DNA of 8,623 nt from an uncultured Collinsella sp. (lineage in GTDB: Bacteria; Actinomycetota; Coriobacteriia; Coriobacteriales; Coriobacteriaceae), in the NCBI GenBank assembly GCA_902470265.1, contig CABRFW010000057.1, forward strand, positions 1 through 8,623, given 5' to 3'. Position 1 is the stretch's first letter. Each line of letters starts with the position of its first letter. The translations under genes and the position numbers were made by a program. Shown here piece after piece: positions 5,604 to 8,623 of this stretch. The notes below the pieces were generated by a model. It did not search any database. It saw only the letters and a list, made by a program, of their open reading frames with translations, and was not told the DNA's origin.

Positions 5604-7082
5604 ATGACTGAGACCGCTAAGAAAAAGCGCGGTATGCCTTCATCGTTCACCATTCTTCTAGCTCTGCTGGCAATTGTTGCAGTGATTACCGTTATCGTCT
5701 CCGGCACGTCCGGCGGCGCGGTTACTGCCGCCCGTCTGAGCGATTTCTGCACCGCCCCGATTAAGGGCTTCGCTGACGCTCTGCCCGTCTGCCTCTTCGT
5801 TATGATCCTGGGCGGCTTCCTCGGTATGATGACCGAGACCGGCGCCCTGGACAACGGCATCGCCGTTCTGGTGCAGAAGCTTAAGGGCAACGAGATTATG
5901 CTCATTCCCGTGCTGATGCTCATCTTCTCCCTCGGTGGTACCACCTATGGTATGTGCGAGGAGACCGTTCCCTTCTACGCCCTGCTCGCCGCTACCATGA
6001 TGGCCGCTGGCTTCGACCCCATGGTCGGCGCCGCTACCGTCCTGCTCGGCGCTGGCTGCGGCTGCCTGGGCTCCACGGTTAACCCGTTCGCCGTCGGCGC
6101 TGCCGTCGACGCTCTGACCGGCGTTGGCATTGAGGTCAACCAGTCCATCATCATCGGCCTCGGTGCCGTCCTGTGGATTGTCACTACCGCTATGTCCATC
6201 TTCTTCGTGATGAACTATGCCAAGAAGGTCAAGGCTGACAAGGGTTCCACCATCCTGTCGATGCAGGAGCTCAAGGACGCCGAAGAGGCTCACGGCAAGG
6301 CTGCTTCCGAGGTCCACAAGGAGGTCAAGCTCACCGGTCGTCAGAAGGGTGTTCTGATCGCCTTCGCCTTCACCTTCGTCGTCATGATCGTCGGCTTCAT
6401 TCCGCTGGCCGACCTCAACGAGGGCGTCGCCAACTTCTTCGACGCTGGCGCTGTCTACGACGCCGACGGTAACGCCGTCGTCCAGGGCTGGTCTGCCCTG
6501 ATCACCGGCCTGCCCATTGGCCAGTGGTACTTCGACGAGGCTTCCACCTGGTTCTTCCTCATGGCCGTCCTGATCGGTATCATCGGTGGCCTGTCCGAGA
6601 AGCAGATCGTTAACACCTTCATCACCGGCGCTGCCGACATGATGTCCGTTGTTCTCGTCATCGCCCTCGCCCGTGGTATCTCCGTCCTCATGGCTAACAC
6701 CGGCCTCGATGTCTTCGTCCTCGACGCTGCCGCCAATGCCCTGGCTGGCCTGTCCGGCGTGATCTTCGCTCCCATGAGCTTCCTGGTCTACTTCGGCCTG
6801 TCCTTCCTGATCCCCTCGACCTCCGGTATGGCCACCGTTTCCATGCCCATCATGGGACCGCTGGCTGTTAAGCTCGGCTTCTCGCCTGAGGTCATGGTCA
6901 TGATCTTCTCCGCCGCCATCGGTGTCGTGAACCTATTCACCCCGACCTCCGGCGCCATCATGGGCGGTCTCGCCCTGGCCAAGATCGAGTGGACGACCTG
7001 GCTCAAGTTTGCCCTTAAGCTCATCGTCGCGCTCTCCGTCGTCTGCGCCATCATCCTGACCGTCGCCTGCGTGTTGATCTAA
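5604..7082 (+). CDS. YfcC-family transporter, probable arginine/ornithine antiporter
   Basis: Polytopic inner-membrane protein of 492 residues in the YfcC/DcuC-like group, which includes the streptococcal ArcD proteins. Family marks are GGTTYGMCEETVPFY (111-125), STSGMATVSMP (405-415) and NLFTPTSG (443-450). A short basic N-terminus (KKKR) precedes the first hydrophobic segment at about 14-33. Many further hydrophobic segments follow, with a charged cytoplasm-like stretch near 206-248. Placed after arcA and arcB, it most likely exchanges external arginine for ornithine; general peptide or dicarboxylate-type cargo cannot be excluded from sequence. I chose ATG 5604 because the run AAGGGGGG (5587-5594) is 9 bases upstream; ATG 5577 has no such site and ATG 5595 touches the G-run. 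It follows a terminator and a leader hairpin, so it may be transcribed at a different level from arcB. Confidence 0.87.
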   Translation: MTETAKKKRGMPSSFTILLALLAIVAVITVIVSGTSGGAVTAARLSDFCTAPIKGFADALPVCLFVMILGGFLGMMTETGALDNGIAVLVQKLKGNEIMLIPVLMLIFSLGGTTYGMCEETVPFYALLAATMMAAGFDPMVGAATVLLGAGCGCLGSTVNPFAVGAAVDALTGVGIEVNQSIIIGLGAVLWIVTTAMSIFFVMNYAKKVKADKGSTILSMQELKDAEEAHGKAASEVHKEVKLTGRQKGVLIAFAFTFVVMIVGFIPLADLNEGVANFFDAGAVYDADGNAVVQGWSALITGLPIGQWYFDEASTWFFLMAVLIGIIGGLSEKQIVNTFITGAADMMSVVLVIALARGISVLMANTGLDVFVLDAAANALAGLSGVIFAPMSFLVYFGLSFLIPSTSGMATVSMPIMGPLAVKLGFSPEVMVMIFSAAIGVVNLFTPTSGAIMGGLALAKIEWTTWLKFALKLIVALSVVCAIILTVACVLI

Positions 7083-7250
7083 GTACCCAACGGGTACCCC
7101 ACGGAAACCTTGACGATCCTGTAGAGGATCACCTGGTCATCGTCTGTCCGGCGGGGTAAACCCACCGGTAGACTCCTACCTTTAGCCCCCTCCCGTTCCG
7201 TGCGCGGGAGGGGGCGCACTTATGTTGCGCGGTTCTACGAACCGCGCAAC
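7083..7250 (+). other. Series of five hairpins in the transporter 3' region
   Basis: In order: GTACCC/GGGTAC (7083-7088, 7092-7097); GATCCT/AGGATC (7115-7120, 7125-7130), which can instead lie inside GACGAT/ATCGTC (7112-7117, 7139-7144); CCGG-GGG/CCC-CCGG (7148-7168); an 11-bp GC stem (7185-7195 with 7205-7215); and a 12-bp stem with a 3-base loop (7224-7235 with 7239-7250). None has a good T-tract. They could be a structured 3' UTR or a small RNA. Confidence 0.55.
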
Positions 7251-7263
7251 CAGTCGACGCTGC

Positions 7264-7363
7264 GCGCCGTCCAGAACGACAATTTGTCATTCAAAAGGCA
7301 AGGCATGACCAAAAGGTCTATGCCTTGCCTTTTTCATGCCAACTTGTACGTTCTGGACGGCGC
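7264..7363. repeat. 15-bp inverted repeat enclosing a terminator
   Basis: GCGCCGTCCAGAACG (7264-7278) and its exact reverse complement (7349-7363) bound a 100-base element. Pairing can continue inward as ACAA (7279-7282) with TTGT (7344-7347) past one bulged A. The terminator hairpin at 7293-7334 lies within. It has the form of a compact palindromic intergenic element or a structured RNA. Confidence 0.75.
7293..7334 (+). terminator. Intrinsic terminator nested in the inverted repeat
   Basis: A perfect 14-bp stem (7293-7306 with 7320-7333), extended by GACC/GGTC (7307-7310, 7315-7318) past one bulged T, closes the loop AAAA. The run TTTTT (7330-7334) follows, and the left arm begins with AAAA, so it may act in both directions. 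It is the clearest terminator for the transporter transcript. Confidence 0.85.
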
Positions 7364-7375
7364 TCGCTGTCCGTC

Positions 7376-7483
7376 CTCTGCCTGCGGCGCTTTCCATCGT
7401 TGGTGCAGAGGGCGCTTTGCCTACTCGGGTGCCCGTTCGCTGGCTTTGGCTCTGCCTGTGACGTTTTCATTGTTGGTGCTGAG
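7376..7483. repeat. Diverged direct repeat of about 35 bases
   Basis: The segment 7376-7410 recurs at 7450-7483, about 74 bases on. Both begin with CTCTGCCTG and share GTTGGTGC near their ends, with scattered substitutions and one gap between. TTGGTGC appears a third time at 7548-7554, again about 75 bases on, but the rest of that unit is not clearly similar. Confidence 0.45.
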
Positions 7484-7592
7484 TGCCTTGTTTCCCGTCC
7501 CAAATGAGCTACCTCGGGTCCCCGGTGGTTGCGGTGGGCGTGTTTGGTTGGTGCCTGTTGATGGTCTGGGTATCGGGGAGGGCGGGCTCCGT

Positions 7593-7598
7593 TATAAT
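7593..7598 (+). promoter_or_regulatory. -10 element for the DUF1846 gene
   Basis: A perfect TATAAT lies 39 bases before the start codon. No good -35 hexamer is seen at 16-18 bp spacing. A start near 7605 would give a leader of about 33 bases containing the ribosome binding site GGGAG (7627-7631). Confidence 0.6.
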
Positions 7599-7637
7599 CG
7601 CCTAGAACATTAAATGGAAACGGGACGGGAGCCATAT

Positions 7638-8623
7638 ATGCGCCAGGGTTTCGACAACGCGAAGTATATCGAGCTGCAGGCTGCTCACATTAAGGAGCGC
7701 ATCTCGCAGTTTGGCGGCAAGCTCTATTTGGAGTTTGGCGGTAAGCTATTCGATGACTATCATGCGAGCCGCGTGCTACCGGGTTTTGAACCGGACAGCA
7801 AGTTCCGCATGCTCAAGAGCATCGCCGACGATGTCGAGGTTATCATCGCGATCAACGCGAACCACATCGAGAAAAACAAGGCTCGTGGTGACCTGGGCAT
7901 TACCTATGACGAGGATGTGCTGCGCCTGGTTGACCTGTTCCGCGGCAACGGCTTTGCCATCGCGGCTGTGGTCATCACCCAGTACGCTGGCCAGCCTGCT
8001 GCTGATGTGTTCCGCAACCGCCTGAACGCGCTCGGTATTCCCGCCAAGCTGCACTATCCCATCGAGGGGTATCCGCACGATGTCGATCTGATCGTGTCCG
8101 ACGATGGCTACGGCAAGAACGAGTTTGTCGAGACCACGCGTCCGCTCGTCGTGGTCACCGCTCCCGGCCCCGGCTCAGGCAAGCTCGCCACTTGCCTCTC
8201 GCAGCTCTATCACGAGCACAAGCACGGCACCGCCGCCGGCTACGCCAAGTTCGAGACTTTCCCGGTCTGGAATCTGCCCCTCACGCATCCGGTCAACATC
8301 GCCTATGAGGCAGCAACGGCCGATCTCGACGATGCCAATATCATCGACTCCTTCCACTTGGAGGCCTACAACAAGACCACGGTCAACTACAACCGCGACG
8401 TCGAGGCCTTCCCGGTGGTCCGTGCCCTGATGGAAAAGATCCTGGGCAAGAGCCCCTACCAGAGCCCCACCGACATGGGCGTCAACATGGTCGGTTTTGC
8501 CATCACCGATGACGATGCCTGCCGCGACGCTTCCAAGATGGAGATCGTCCGCCGCTACTTTACCGCGGTCGAAAATGTGCGCCGTACCGGCGTGGGCGAT
8601 GAGCAAGTCGACCGTCTCAAGAT
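7638..8623 (+). CDS. DUF1846 family protein, N-terminal 328 codons (cut by window)
   Basis: Conserved protein of unassigned function, usually near 500 residues, so about two thirds is present and the frame stays open to the window end. Recognition rests on the N-terminal block [20 protein letters not shown] (about 28-47), followed by [11 protein letters not shown]-loop-like segment, [10 protein letters not shown], lies at 176-185 and suggests a nucleotide or phosphate contact, though this is only inference. ATG 7638 has GGGAG 6 bases upstream. Its own promoter and the terminator behind it make it independent of the arc genes. Codon use is mixed, as in the aminotransferase. No signal peptide or membrane segment is seen, so it is probably cytoplasmic. 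Confidence 0.9.
   Translation, partial: MRQGFDNAKYIELQAAHIKERISQFGGKLYLEFGGKLFDDYHASRVLPGFEPDSKFRMLKSIADDVEVIIAINANHIEKNKARGDLGITYDEDVLRLVDLFRGNGFAIAAVVITQYAGQPAADVFRNRLNALGIPAKLHYPIEGYPHDVDLIVSDDGYGKNEFVETTRPLVVVTAPGPGSGKLATCLSQLYHEHKHGTAAGYAKFETFPVWNLPLTHPVNIAYEAATADLDDANIIDSFHLEAYNKTTVNYNRDVEAFPVVRALMEKILGKSPYQSPTDMGVNMVGFAITDDDACRDASKMEIVRRYFTAVENVRRTGVGDEQVDRLK

Larger units (their letters stand above)
7083..7637. other. Gene-free, hairpin-dense region after the transporter
   Basis: The left half (7083-7363) is almost a continuous series of perfect or near-perfect hairpins, ending in an intrinsic terminator. The right half (7364-7600) is G/T-rich, has a diverged direct repeat and ends in the promoter of the next gene. 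Open frames exist on both strands (7200-7613 plus, 7318-7635 minus), but they run through the hairpins, lack ribosome binding sites and have no recognisable protein features, so I do not call a gene. Confidence 0.7.

Noticed and set aside
7200..7635. Open frames on both strands in the hairpin-rich region
   Set aside because: They run through the perfect hairpins or the terminator, lack ribosome binding sites and have translations rich in Arg, Pro, Ser or Cys without recognisable features.

Overview
The window is a GC-rich stretch of bacterial DNA carrying the core of an arginine deiminase (ADI) pathway locus. Dense C/G-ending codon use, AT-rich control regions, Shine-Dalgarno starts and a YfcC/ArcD-type transporter suggest a high-GC gut anaerobe. 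My best guess is a Coriobacteriia member such as Collinsella; this is inference from the style of the sequence, not from a marker gene.

Layout, all genes on the + strand. (1) 25-1266: arginine deiminase arcA, copy 1, whose upstream region lies outside the window. (2) 1267-1415: two hairpins. (3) 1416-2540: a fold-type I PLP-dependent aminotransferase, followed by a strong intrinsic terminator at 2590-2628. (4) 2541-3113: an AT-rich control region with a 21-bp-phased repeat, a nearby inverted repeat, and a pair of sites resembling the ARG boxes bound by ArgR/AhrC. (5) 3114-4355: a second arcA, identical to the first as far as I can read, including at least 24 bases of leader. (6) 4461-5456: ornithine carbamoyltransferase arcB. 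(7) A terminator and then a long leader hairpin. (8) 5604-7082: a YfcC-family membrane protein, the likely arginine/ornithine antiporter. (9) 7083-7637: a gene-free stretch packed with perfect hairpins, including a terminator nested inside a 15-bp inverted repeat, then a diverged direct repeat and a TATAAT promoter. (10) 7638 to the window end: the first 328 codons of a DUF1846 protein.

The transporter would import arginine and export ornithine. ArcA hydrolyses arginine to citrulline and ammonia. ArcB phosphorolyses citrulline to ornithine and carbamoyl phosphate. The ATP-yielding last step, carbamate kinase (arcC), is not in the window. The aminotransferase between the two arcA copies is of unproven substrate; its position suggests an amino acid linked to arginine.

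The most unusual points are the direct repeat of arcA, whose identity stops inside the stop codon, the architecture of the arcA2 control region, and the hairpin-dense region after the transporter. I see no mobile element, CRISPR array, tRNA or rRNA.
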